From Lachnospiraceae bacterium (GTDB lineage Bacteria; Bacillota; Clostridia; Lachnospirales; Lachnospiraceae), in contig SVFF01000001.1 in NCBI GenBank assembly GCA_015057005.1, positions 186,001 to 250,000 of the forward strand: DNA of 64,000 nt, read 5' to 3'. Positions within the stretch are counted from its first letter, which is position 1, and the number at the start of each line of letters is the position of its first letter. A program made the translations under genes and the position numbers. The notes beneath the pieces were generated by a model. That model was given only the letters and a program-made list of their open reading frames with translations, was not told the origin of the DNA and ran no database searches. Below, one piece after another: positions 1 to 8,129 of the stretch.

Positions 1-776
1 AGAGAGCCGCTAACGGCATGAACTTCGGTGTTGCAATCATTCCTGAAGGCGTTGTAGAATTCGTTCCCGAGTTCTCCGTACTGATCCACGAGATTAACGA
101 GCTGTTAGCAGGCAGCAAAGCTGACGCTTTCAACGCACTTCCCACTTGGGCTGAGAAGTACGCATTCATCGAGAACGGTCTGACCAAGGAGTCCATGGAA
201 GTATTCGCAATCCTTCCTCAGGCTATCCAGCAGCAGCTGTTCTTAGAGAGAGACCCTCATGGCAACGTACAGGTATCCCTGATCGAGTCCGAGAAGCTGT
301 TCTCCGCTCTGGTAAAAGACAAACTGGCTGAAAGAAAAGCAGCCGGCACATACAAGGGCAAGTTCGGCGCTCTGCACCACTTCTTAGGTTACGAAGGAAG
401 ATGTGCATTCCCCTCCAACTTTGACTCTGACTACTGCTACTCCTTAGGTTACAACGCATTCATGCTGATCCAGTATGGTTACAACGGATATCTGTCCAAG
501 ATCTCCAACCTTTCCCAGCCCGCAAGCGAGTGGGTTGCAGGCGGTATGCCCATCACCAAGATGATGAACGTTGAGAGAAGACACGGCGAAGACAAGCCTG
601 TTATCAGAAAGGCTCTGGTAGAGTTGGAAGGCGCTCCCTTCAAATTCTTCGAGGCTCATCGTGATCAGTGGGCAGTTGAAACCTGCTTCGTATATCCCGG
701 CGCTATCCAGTATTACGGACCTGCTGAAGTTTGCGATATCACCACCAAGACCCTGGCTCTTGAGCAGGCAAAATAA
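1..776 (+). CDS. pfp: Diphosphate-dependent phosphofructokinase, 3' part
   Basis: C-terminal part of a long-type pyrophosphate--fructose 6-phosphate 1-phosphotransferase, the glycolytic enzyme that phosphorylates fructose 6-phosphate reversibly with PPi. The reading frame is open to the window edge (first full codon at base 3), and residues before the first ATG at 18 (RAANG) continue the protein, so that ATG is internal. Family signatures visible are NFGVAIIPEG, the GRCAFPSNFDSDYC segment and the substrate-binding-type MNVERRHG stretch about 60 residues from the end. The stop at 774-776 is followed by a hairpin terminator. The 5' end and promoter lie outside the window. Family call is firm; the exact phosphate donor is inferred from family resemblance. 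Confidence 0.93.
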   Translation, partial: RAANGMNFGVAIIPEGVVEFVPEFSVLIHEINELLAGSKADAFNALPTWAEKYAFIENGLTKESMEVFAILPQAIQQQLFLERDPHGNVQVSLIESEKLFSALVKDKLAERKAAGTYKGKFGALHHFLGYEGRCAFPSNFDSDYCYSLGYNAFMLIQYGYNGYLSKISNLSQPASEWVAGGMPITKMMNVERRHGEDKPVIRKALVELEGAPFKFFEAHRDQWAVETCFVYPGAIQYYGPAEVCDITTKTLALEQAK

Positions 777-828
777 AAAACACACATGATTCTTACAAAA
801 GAATGATGTACGAATAAGATGAAATGAT

Positions 829-873
829 AATCCCTCAGGGAAAGTGCTAAGCACTGATCTCTGAGGGATTTTT
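829..873 (+). terminator. Rho-independent terminator of pfp
   Basis: AATCCCTCAG (829-838) pairs with CTGAGGGATT (861-870), followed by TTT. A second small hairpin, AGTGC/GCACT, sits in the loop. It starts 52 bases after the pfp stop. The stem is symmetrical and may also catch transcription arriving from the minus-strand gene that ends at 925. Confidence 0.8.
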
Positions 874-924
874 CACTACGCTCGGCATTCAACGCAAGCG
901 TCCTTAATATCTACGCAATGTGCT

Positions 925-2322
925 TTACATTTCCTCTGCTGTCATTTGGTCATAACTTACCAACACCACATTCCCCATCTCTGTTGCCTTATCCACACAA
1001 CCTTTCGTAAATCCGGTCTTTGCAAACAAATAGTAATACTTATTGGGATAATGGAAGATTTCACTCTTTTCAATCAATCCTTCCAATATACCCAAATCCA
1101 CTTTTTCATTAGTCCACTTACACTCACCGAACAAAGCGGTCTTTTTGTCAGCAGTACCACAAATGTCAATTTCCACCTGTTGTTTGGTTTTGGGATTTGT
1201 CCCCCACCATCTTCCAATATCCGTAAAATCAACTACACACTTTCCCTTTAATAGAAGCGACCATAAATATTGCTTGCAGATATCCTCAAACACTCTGCCC
1301 ATATAATCGGATAAATGAGGTTCGATACGATTATATGCCAATTCTGTCGCTCCACGGGAAATTGCAGAAGCATTTTCCGGAACAAAACGATACCAAAAGC
1401 GGAACATATTATCCTCAAGAGAATAAATCGTTTTACGTGCAGAATCTTCACCGTAGGGTGTCTCTTTTTTTACAATCCCAAGTGAAACAAGATTCTTCAT
1501 ATAAGTAGCACATACGCTGGTATCTTCCCCCATCTTAGTTGCTATTTCAGACATTTTGGAATATCCGGCAGCAATTGCAGTAATAATCGCATTATAAATA
1601 GCAGGCTCTCGCACCTCCTGTTTCAACAAGTTCTGTGGTTCTTCATAAATAGCAGATGACGGATTGAGGAAAATATTTTTAATATTATCCTCTATGGACA
1701 GATTATCATTGATCTGCAGTAAATATTGCGGAGTACCTCCTACGATACCATATACATAGACTTTTTCTTCCCTTGATAATCTCGAAAAATATTTACAAAC
1801 ATCCTCAAACTCAAATGGTTGCACCTTAAATTGTGCTGTTCTGCGCCCATATAAGGGTGCTTTGTAAGATAACACCTGATCTTCCATATAAGACACGGAA
1901 GATCCACACAGAATCAGAAACAATTTTGAATTGTCTTTATATCTGTCAAGCAAAAGCTGGAAGGTAGACGCAAGGCTTTTTGATGCCCTTGCCACATAAG
2001 GATACTCATCAATTACCAATACGATCCGCTGATCTTCTGCGAGTTTAAATACATATTCCAATGCCGCCTGAAAAGATGTAAAAGAGGAAGCTAAGGGTTT
2101 ATCAGCTATAAACTCCCAAATACATTTACTGAAATTTTCCAGATTCTGTTTTTCATTGGTTTCCACACCAGTAAAACAGATAGCTGGTTTATCTGCTACA
2201 AACTCATTGATAATAGCTGTCTTTCCCACACGTCTGCGTCCATATATTACCGCAAATTCGAATTTTTCTGAAGCATATAGTTTGTTCAGTGTCGCAAGTT
2301 CTTTTTCTCTACCTATAAACAT
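925..2322 (-). CDS. AAA-type ATPase with DUF234 C-terminal domain
   Basis: Predicted 465-aa ATPase of the archaeal-ATPase/DUF234 family. Walker A is GRRRVGKT at residues 28-35 and Walker B is VLVIDE at 101-106. A winged-helix-like middle (about 245-300: SEIATKMGEDTSVCATYMKNLVSLGIV) is followed by a C-terminal region with a nuclease-like EIDICG...FGECKW pattern (about 385-410), which resembles the restriction-endonuclease-like fold reported for DUF234. The start is placed at the ATG of MFIGREKE because GGAAGGAGG lies 6 bases upstream; an ATG eight codons earlier lies upstream of this site. The cellular role of the family is not established; a defence, DNA-related or regulatory role is possible. 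Its promoter region is highly structured (see 2384-2465). Confidence 0.85.
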   Translation of the reverse strand: MFIGREKELATLNKLYASEKFEFAVIYGRRRVGKTAIINEFVADKPAICFTGVETNEKQNLENFSKCIWEFIADKPLASSFTSFQAALEYVFKLAEDQRIVLVIDEYPYVARASKSLASTFQLLLDRYKDNSKLFLILCGSSVSYMEDQVLSYKAPLYGRRTAQFKVQPFEFEDVCKYFSRLSREEKVYVYGIVGGTPQYLLQINDNLSIEDNIKNIFLNPSSAIYEEPQNLLKQEVREPAIYNAIITAIAAGYSKMSEIATKMGEDTSVCATYMKNLVSLGIVKKETPYGEDSARKTIYSLEDNMFRFWYRFVPENASAISRGATELAYNRIEPHLSDYMGRVFEDICKQYLWSLLLKGKCVVDFTDIGRWWGTNPKTKQQVEIDICGTADKKTALFGECKWTNEKVDLGILEGLIEKSEIFHYPNKYYYLFAKTGFTKGCVDKATEMGNVVLVSYDQMTAEEM

Positions 2323-2383
2323 GTGAACCTCCTTCCAATTTGCCAAAATGTAATCTCACAAATCATCTTATAATATTTTGCAT

Positions 2384-2450
2384 TTTAGTAAAACACAATT
2401 AAGTAAAACATGTTTTAGTAAATCATGTTTTACTTAATTATAATTTACCG
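2384..2450 (-). promoter_or_regulatory. Operator-like array of TTTACT/AGTAAA motifs with 16-bp inverted repeat
   Basis: AATTAAGTAAAACATG (2397-2412) and CATGTTTTACTTAATT (2424-2439) are a perfect 16-bp inverted repeat around an 11-base centre that itself contains TTAGTAAA. Further copies of the AGTAAA/TTTAC core occur at about 2385-2392 and 2443-2448, so about five copies lie within 67 bp. The right arm covers the -10 hexamer of the promoter at 2437-2465, and the rest lies just downstream of the predicted start site. That position fits a repressor operator or a hairpin at the 5' end of the mRNA. The binding protein is unknown. Confidence 0.65.
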
Positions 2451-2465
2451 GATCACATTCGTCAA
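2437..2465 (-). promoter_or_regulatory. Sigma-A promoter of the DUF234 ATPase gene
   Basis: Read on the minus strand: TTGACG (2465-2460), 17-base spacer, TATAAT (2442-2437). The -10 is perfect and the -35 has five of six consensus bases. It lies 115 bases before the chosen start codon, and the inverted repeat overlaps the -10. Confidence 0.75.
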
Positions 2466-2472
2466 TACACAA

Positions 2473-2511
2473 AATAGTGAGTTACAATTTTCCAAATCAT
2501 AACCCACTATT
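2473..2511 (-). terminator. Terminator of the ABC exporter operon
   Basis: AATAGTGAGTTA (2473-2484) and TAACCCACTATT (2500-2511) form a 12-bp stem with one mismatch, starting 11 bases past the ABC stop codon. On the minus strand it is followed by TTGTGT. It separates the exporter genes from the promoter of the ATPase gene immediately downstream. Confidence 0.65.
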
Positions 2512-2522
2512 CCTCAAAACGA

Positions 2523-4334
2523 TCACACTACATAATACTGCGCCTGAGCATTCCACAACTCACAATACTTTCCATTATCCTCCGCCAGCAAGTCCTCATG
2601 GGTTCCCTGCTGAATGATCCTTCCCTCATGGAAGACGGCAATCTTGTCGCAGAAGCGGCAGGAAGCCAAGCGATGGCTGATGTAAATCGCGGTCTTGTCT
2701 CCCGCAATTTCGTTGAATTTGCTGTACACCTCGTACTCCGAAACCGGATCCAGCGCTGCAGTAGGCTCGTCCAAAATAATGAACGGTGCATCCTTATAAA
2801 GCGCCCGGGCAAGGGCAATCTTCTGGGCCTCTCCGCCCGAAATCTCCACGCCGTCTTTATCAAAGCTCTTATAGAGGCAGGTATCAAGCCCCTTGGGCAG
2901 AGCCTCCAGGAACTTGTCCAGGCCGACTTTTTTCAGGCAAGCGGTAACTTTCTCCCCGTCAAAGACCTTGGAAGCAGCCACATTTTGTCCCAATGAAAAA
3001 CCAAACATTGCAAAATCCTGGAAAGTCACCGAGAAAATGGACATATATTCATCATAATCATACTTTTGTATATTCACGCCGTTTAACAGGATTTCGCCCT
3101 CTGTAGGATCATATAGGCGGCACATCAGCTTAATAAAAGTAGTCTTTCCGGAACCGTTCATACCCACCACAGCCAGTTTCTCACCGATTTTAAACTTCAT
3201 GTTGATATTGCGGAGGGCATAAGTATCTGTGCCGGGATATTTGAAGGACACGTTCCGGAATTCCACATAATACTCCACATCATCACGCTTTTCGACGGTC
3301 AGGGATCCCTTGTACATATCGTTGGGGATGTCGAAGTAGGAGAAGTAGCGCTTTAGGTAATGGTTGTTGTTTAAAGCTATCTGTACAACTCTGGCTAGTT
3401 CCGATACCGCCGTCAAAAGCAGCATAATGCAGGACACATATTGTGCAATGGAACCGATGGATACCGCTCCGGCAATAGCCCCTACAATCAACACAAGATA
3501 TGTGGCATATTTCAAGGCATGGTTCAATACCACATTCGGAAAACTCAGCAGAATTTTTTGCTTTGCCAGCTTCAATCCTTTCTGATTCATTTCCCCTTCT
3601 GTCTCTCCAATCAATCCCGTGATACTATCCGTCATATGGTACAACCGAATATCTTTCGATGCAGAATAATCCAATATGTAATCTTCGTATTTCTTGCAAA
3701 AGATATTGATATGTACTGCATCCGCATAATAAGCCTCTGTCAATATCTGCCCTCTTTGGGTGGTAAGAATACTTACAATGATTGTGATGGCAAGCATAAT
3801 CACCAGTCCCAGTTTTAACGCAAGCGGCACAGATGGTAATACAAAAAAGGATATGGTCATCGATATGGAGCAAACAATTTGCGTAATATTTTTGCAGCAC
3901 TCCTCTACACTATAATATGTCCACCAACTATTATACCCTGTCTGGGATTCCATCCGAATCCTGGATCTCAAAAGTGCAACTTCCTGGCTTTCTGTAGATT
4001 CGTAGGCCATGCTCATCGCCTTTTGGGAATACTGCCACTCTTCCTGTCTGTAGATAGCCCCATAACATTTATCTCTGAGGGATGAGATGTAGGTTTCCAC
4101 TACTTTAAAGACAAACACCATTCCAACTGCCAAAGCCGCATAAATGATAATGGTGCGTAACTCAGCGCCCAGATACAGTCCGTCTACCAATTTTGCCGAG
4201 AAATAGATCGGCACATAAGGAGTTCCTGCAGATAAGACCGCTCCCACAGTCCAGCACAGGGCAAAAGTCCTGTCCCAGTTGAAAATCATCTTGAGAGCCC
4301 GGAAATAAATACGAAAATGTTCCGTTAACCTCAT
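2523..4334 (-). CDS. ABC exporter half-transporter (TM-NBD), second of a pair
   Basis: 603-aa half-transporter. An N-terminal membrane domain (residues about 1-330, about six hydrophobic segments) is fused to a nucleotide-binding domain: Walker A GMNGSGKT near 395, signature ISGGE, Walker B FIILDEPTAALD and a switch histidine in YISHR. All catalytic residues look present, although the signature starts with Ile instead of Leu. The ATG overlaps the stop of the preceding gene by 4 bases (ATGA), with GGAGAAGGCGT as ribosome site, so the two halves are translationally coupled and probably form a heterodimer. Substrate is unknown; peptide or drug export is typical for such pairs next to GHKL/LytTR systems. 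It ends in the hairpin at 2473-2511. Confidence 0.88.
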   Translation of the reverse strand: MRLTEHFRIYFRALKMIFNWDRTFALCWTVGAVLSAGTPYVPIYFSAKLVDGLYLGAELRTIIIYAALAVGMVFVFKVVETYISSLRDKCYGAIYRQEEWQYSQKAMSMAYESTESQEVALLRSRIRMESQTGYNSWWTYYSVEECCKNITQIVCSISMTISFFVLPSVPLALKLGLVIMLAITIIVSILTTQRGQILTEAYYADAVHINIFCKKYEDYILDYSASKDIRLYHMTDSITGLIGETEGEMNQKGLKLAKQKILLSFPNVVLNHALKYATYLVLIVGAIAGAVSIGSIAQYVSCIMLLLTAVSELARVVQIALNNNHYLKRYFSYFDIPNDMYKGSLTVEKRDDVEYYVEFRNVSFKYPGTDTYALRNINMKFKIGEKLAVVGMNGSGKTTFIKLMCRLYDPTEGEILLNGVNIQKYDYDEYMSIFSVTFQDFAMFGFSLGQNVAASKVFDGEKVTACLKKVGLDKFLEALPKGLDTCLYKSFDKDGVEISGGEAQKIALARALYKDAPFIILDEPTAALDPVSEYEVYSKFNEIAGDKTAIYISHRLASCRFCDKIAVFHEGRIIQQGTHEDLLAEDNGKYCELWNAQAQYYVV

Positions 4335-6160
4335 ACGCCTTCTCCTTTCTCATAATCTTCACGGTACCAGCAGCTCTGTATTTCAAAAAGCTCACTGTAC
4401 TTCCCCCCCAGCTTCACCAATTGCTCATGAGTACCTGTTTCTACAATCTCACCATTTTCCAAATATAAAATGCGGTCACAAAACCGGGTAGATGCCAACC
4501 TGTGAGAGATGAACAGGGCAGTCTTTTTCGCTGACATTGCATGATATTCCTGATAAATCCTGTTCTCTGCAAGGGGATCCAGTGCAGCCGTAGGCTCATC
4601 CAATACCAACATTGGTGCATCCTTATACAGCGCACGGGCCAACATCAGCTTCTGTGCCTCGCCTCCGGAAAGTTCCGTTCCGCTTTCATGTAACTGCTTG
4701 TCCAATCTGGTATAAATTCCTTCCGGCAGGGAGTCCAGCTTCTCCGACAAACCGGACAGGCGCATACACTGTTCCACTTTTTTCTCATTTACTGTTTCTA
4801 CGGCCGTTCCCGAAACAGTCTGGGCAAGCGAGAAAAAGCCTGTCCTGATATCCTGAAATACCACGGAAAATAAACGGTAATAATCTGTGAGACCAAACTT
4901 CTCTATGGGAATTCCATTCACGCGGATCTCACCGGAAGTGGGACGATACAAGCCACACAAAAGTTTTACCAGCGTCGTTTTTCCCGCTCCGTTTAATCCT
5001 ACCAGAGCAACCTTCTCACCCGGCTTCATGGTAAATGAAATATCATGCAGCGCCTCTCTCTCCGCACCTTCATAACGAAAGCTTACATGATCAAACACAA
5101 TTTCCGGAGCTTTGTTCAGATGGGATTGCACATCTATTTCCCCAATTCCGGTACCTTCCTCCAGTTCTGCAAATTCCCGCAAATCACACAATTTTAAACT
5201 GTTTGCATGGAGCTGATTCCAGCCATTCAATATATTGCCCACCCAAGTGGCAAAGGAAGAAATGGCCGCGAAATACAGTACAAACCTATCAACGGTAATC
5301 TTGCCCTGCAATGTCATGGTGATCAAAATCCAATAGGCCACCCCATCCCGCAGTAAAATCACTACAAGATCAGCAAGTTGTGATAAAAATCTTTTGTTGG
5401 CAAGCTTGGTCTCCCACTTGCTGATATCATGATGCAACCCTTTAAACAAGCTGCCGAACCACTCTGCCATTCCATAAATACGAATATCTTTTCCGGCAGA
5501 AAAATCCGCCGTCTGCTGCTGTACATACCATAATTTCGTTTCCTTATCTGTACATTTTTCCCGGTTATTATACTCATATTTATGGTAAGCTCGTACACAC
5601 GCCCAGTTTACCAATGGTGCAATTGTCAAAATAGGCAACAGCCAGGGACTTACCACAGAAATCACAGAACCAAACAACAGATAGCATAATAAACTTTTCA
5701 CCAGTTCCGCTGATTGCTTGGGCATGTCACACACAGGCCACACGCCTCCCCACTGCTGGGTGGCTCTCAGCGCCCTGTGAAAAAGATCTCGGGTCTTTTT
5801 ATCTTCATATTGCTGATAATGTATGCTCATAGCCTTCCTGCACAAGCGCATGATAATTGCTGTTCTGAAAGTCTGCTGCAATCCGTCCAGCATCAACTTA
5901 CTTCCCGACTCAAACGCTCCACCAATCAGCATTAACAGCATCAAAATACCGATATGCAGTGCGATTTCACTTAAAGAATTATTCCCCGATACCTCTTTCA
6001 CCACCAATGACGGCAAGTAAATAGCAGCATAACTCATGCCTACTCCTACCGGTATACTAAGTGCATGAATAGCAAATACCCAAGGGGAATATTTCAACTG
6101 TTTTCCCATAATCCAAAGAGCATTGCTTCCCACAGATGCATAGGGCTTTTTCTTTTCCAT
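4331..6160 (-). CDS. ABC exporter half-transporter (TM-NBD), first of a pair
   Basis: 609-aa half-transporter with the same layout as its downstream partner: membrane domain to about residue 340, then Walker A GLNGAGKT, signature LSGGE, LVLDEPTAALD and FISHR. The ATG of MEKKKPYAS is preferred over a TTG two codons upstream because AGGAG lies 10 bases before the ATG and only 4 before the TTG. Relative to AgrC/LytTR neighbours it is separated from the kinase gene by a strong hairpin (6210-6251), so it either has its own promoter in 6167-6212 or is reached by read-through. The two nucleotide-binding domains both look competent, unlike exporters with one degenerate site. Confidence 0.88.
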   Translation of the reverse strand: MEKKKPYASVGSNALWIMGKQLKYSPWVFAIHALSIPVGVGMSYAAIYLPSLVVKEVSGNNSLSEIALHIGILMLLMLIGGAFESGSKLMLDGLQQTFRTAIIMRLCRKAMSIHYQQYEDKKTRDLFHRALRATQQWGGVWPVCDMPKQSAELVKSLLCYLLFGSVISVVSPWLLPILTIAPLVNWACVRAYHKYEYNNREKCTDKETKLWYVQQQTADFSAGKDIRIYGMAEWFGSLFKGLHHDISKWETKLANKRFLSQLADLVVILLRDGVAYWILITMTLQGKITVDRFVLYFAAISSFATWVGNILNGWNQLHANSLKLCDLREFAELEEGTGIGEIDVQSHLNKAPEIVFDHVSFRYEGAEREALHDISFTMKPGEKVALVGLNGAGKTTLVKLLCGLYRPTSGEIRVNGIPIEKFGLTDYYRLFSVVFQDIRTGFFSLAQTVSGTAVETVNEKKVEQCMRLSGLSEKLDSLPEGIYTRLDKQLHESGTELSGGEAQKLMLARALYKDAPMLVLDEPTAALDPLAENRIYQEYHAMSAKKTALFISHRLASTRFCDRILYLENGEIVETGTHEQLVKLGGKYSELFEIQSCWYREDYEKGEGV

Positions 6161-6209
6161 AAACAATCAACTCCTTTCATCAAAGAGTATACTACACCTT
6201 TATCCTCAA

Positions 6210-6251
6210 TAAAAAATTCGTGCACCAATTGCATTTCACAGTGCACGAATT
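6210..6251 (-). terminator. Terminator between kinase and exporter genes
   Basis: AATTCGTGCAC (6215-6225) pairs perfectly with GTGCACGAATT (6241-6251), and the minus strand continues into TTTTTT. A second hairpin, CCGACA/TGTCGG (6271-6290), lies between it and the kinase stop codon. Strong enough to stop most read-through into the exporter genes, or to act as an attenuator. Confidence 0.75.
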
Positions 6252-6292
6252 GTAGATAACTATAATCTTGCCGACACTAAGCTTTGTCGGTA

Positions 6293-7051
6293 CTACTCTA
6301 CAGCCGGCACCAGAAATTCTGAGGTGAACGCACCGTCTTCGCTGTTATACTTACACCAGCCTCCCTTCTCCTGAAGGATCGCTTCCGCTCTCCTGAGCCC
6401 AAAACCATGGATGCCCGTTTTCTTTGTAGCAAAGCGGGTACCGATTTTCTTTTGCTTTTTGCCAGCAGAATTCAGCATGGAAAAGTACAGCATTTTGCCT
6501 TTCATGCCAATGTAAATGCGGATGAAGCGGGCGTGATGATTGTCCTCTTCCATGCTGGCAGTGCCGGCAATCTCGGATGATGCCGCGGCAACATTAGAAA
6601 CCGGCCCAGGACTGCAACAATTTACCGGAAGCGTGGCAGTATCCGGAATACTGCAGCAAGCCTCAATGGCATTATCCAACAGATTGCCGATGACAATGCT
6701 GAGCTCCACATCGGAAATGGTCAGCTTGTCCGGTATATTGGCCTTTACGGCAACCGCAATATTTTCTGCTTTTGCCTGGGCAATCTTAGCTGACAAAATG
6801 GCATCCAGGGACACATTGCCGGTTTTCAGTAGGGTGTCTACTGTGGTCAGTTTTTCATCCAACTCATTGATGTATGCCAGGGCACACTCCACATCACCTG
6901 TCTTTAATTGACCTTTTAAGGTCTGCAGATGATTGTGGAAATCGTGCTTATAGCCCCGCATCTCCGTGTGTATACTGCGCACCTCGTTCAGATGCCTGGC
7001 GGATTGTTCGGTTTGATATTCTACTAATTTTAAGTACGTGCTTTTTCTCAT
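6293..7051 (-). CDS. GHKL-domain sensor kinase without membrane part
   Basis: 252-aa histidine kinase of the AgrC-like GHKL class. The phospho-acceptor is in GYKHDFHNHL (His36), the N box is GNLLDNAIEA (122-131) and the G box region is GIHGFGLRRAEAIL (213-226). It starts directly with the dimerisation helix and has no hydrophobic segment, whereas AgrC-type kinases normally carry 5-7 membrane helices. Start supported by AAAGGA 8 bases upstream. Residues about 133-173 form a Ser/Ala/Pro/Cys-rich insertion between the N box and the next beta strand (RFIRIYIG). Partner of the LytTR regulator 99 bases upstream. It may sense a cytoplasmic signal or depend on a membrane protein elsewhere. Confidence 0.85.
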   Translation of the reverse strand: MRKSTYLKLVEYQTEQSARHLNEVRSIHTEMRGYKHDFHNHLQTLKGQLKTGDVECALAYINELDEKLTTVDTLLKTGNVSLDAILSAKIAQAKAENIAVAVKANIPDKLTISDVELSIVIGNLLDNAIEACCSIPDTATLPVNCCSPGPVSNVAAASSEIAGTASMEEDNHHARFIRIYIGMKGKMLYFSMLNSAGKKQKKIGTRFATKKTGIHGFGLRRAEAILQEKGGWCKYNSEDGAFTSEFLVPAVE

Positions 7052-7150
7052 GTAAATATTCCTTTGTTACGGCCCAATTACCGTTCCCGGCCTGCCACAC
7101 ACCAATCCTTTGTGTGCCCTTTTGTATGTTGCTTTCCTTGCTTACCGCCG

Positions 7151-7852
7151 CTAATTCCGGGCAATAAAAGCATAATTCACATCATCATACTTCCCCCGAG
7201 CCAACGGCAGCTCTGCGCCGTTTGACAGCGTCACCGACGCCCGGGATATCCTGATGATATGTTTCAAAGATACTAAGTAACTTCGATGGATCCTGAAAAA
7301 ATCATCGCTCAGCCGCACCTCAAAGGCCGATATTTTCTCTTTCAGCTTATATTCCCGATCTTTTGTGACGATGGAGAGATAATGGAGCATGGACTCCACA
7401 TACAAAATATCCTCCTCGTACAACTTGACCGTCTCCCCTTCTACGGAGATCAGCACCGAAGGAGGCTGCACCGCAAGTTTCTCCACCGCTTTAGAAAGCA
7501 CAGTCCCCAATTTCTCCTGCTCCACAGGCTTGATCAAATAATGCAGCGCGTCCACCTCATATCCCTCTCCGAAAAACTCAAAATGAGAGGTGATGAAAAT
7601 AATCTCTGTCCGCTTATTTTCTATACGGATCTTTTTGGCCAAGGCAATCCCGGAAATCTCGCCCATTTCCACATCCAAAAGCAGGATATCAAAGAATTTA
7701 TCGTCCTCATAGGCAAAAAGAAATTCCTCAGCAGAAGAAAAGGTGCAAATGTCACAGGCATGCCCGAAGGTCTTGCTCCACCCCTCCGTGGCTGCCTTCA
7801 GGTGGTCTATCTGCAGTTGTTCATCATCACAAATACCAATTTTATATTTCAT
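7151..7852 (-). CDS. LytTR-family response regulator
   Basis: 233-aa two-component regulator. A receiver domain (residues 1-120; acidic pocket DDE at 9-11, phospho-Asp60 in FDILLLDVEM, and Lys in LIKPVEQ) is joined to a LytTR DNA-binding domain (about 130-230, with the typical FFRIHRSYLVSLKHI block). Such regulators bind paired imperfect direct repeats upstream of target operons. There is no good Shine-Dalgarno before the ATG (ATCCCTGAA), which suggests translational coupling to a short upstream frame at 7876-7917 or weak translation. It precedes the GHKL kinase in the same orientation, and the ABC exporter is the likely target. Confidence 0.88.
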   Translation of the reverse strand: MKYKIGICDDEQLQIDHLKAATEGWSKTFGHACDICTFSSAEEFLFAYEDDKFFDILLLDVEMGEISGIALAKKIRIENKRTEIIFITSHFEFFGEGYEVDALHYLIKPVEQEKLGTVLSKAVEKLAVQPPSVLISVEGETVKLYEEDILYVESMLHYLSIVTKDREYKLKEKISAFEVRLSDDFFRIHRSYLVSLKHIIRISRASVTLSNGAELPLARGKYDDVNYAFIARN

Positions 7853-7875
7853 TTCAGGGATTACTCACTTATTCT

Positions 7876-7917
7876 TCATCTTTTGGGGTGCAAAATGACA
7901 AATATCACCGCTATCAT
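7876..7917 (-). other. Possible 13-codon leader ORF before the LytTR gene
   Basis: ATG at 7917-7915 with AGGAG five bases upstream, coding MIAVIFVILHPKR and stopping 23 bases before the regulator start. The hydrophobic core with a basic tail resembles a leader or signalling peptide, but a frame this short can arise by chance. A weak promoter reading in the same bases (AAGCAA/ATTACA on +, 7916-7944) would exclude it. Confidence 0.2.
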
Positions 7918-7970
7918 TACATCTCCTACGAATTTTTCAAGCAATAATGTATACTAAATTTTAAAAGATT

Positions 7971-8113
7971 GCCAGGGTGACATCATATATATCTTATGAA
8001 GACCGTATAAAAACGTCGGTCCTTAGGTGCGGTATTTTCGCACCTTAGTACCGCTACGTTTTTATCCGAGCGAAAGCGTGTCTGAATAAGATATATATGA
8101 TGTTCCCAGGTAA
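7971..8113. repeat. Long interrupted palindrome between pepF and the LytTR gene
   Basis: A perfect 16-bp outer inverted repeat, CATCATATATATCTTA (7981-7996) and its complement (8087-8102), encloses a second 10-bp pair ATAAAAACGT/ACGTTTTTAT (8007-8016 and 8056-8065). Inside it is a hairpin, TTAGGTGCG (8023-8031) against CGCACCTTA (8039-8047) with one mismatch. The flanks CCAGGG and CCCAGG extend the symmetry with a gap. The region has no gene. It may terminate pepF, or be a MITE-like element able to form a cruciform; no obvious target duplication was seen. Confidence 0.7.
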
Positions 8114-8129
8114 TCTTTTCATTTTTTCT

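Noticed and set aside
2523..6160. Heterodimeric exporter with one degenerate ATP site
   Set aside because: Both nucleotide-binding domains keep the catalytic Glu after Walker B, the signature and the switch His, so neither site looks degenerate.
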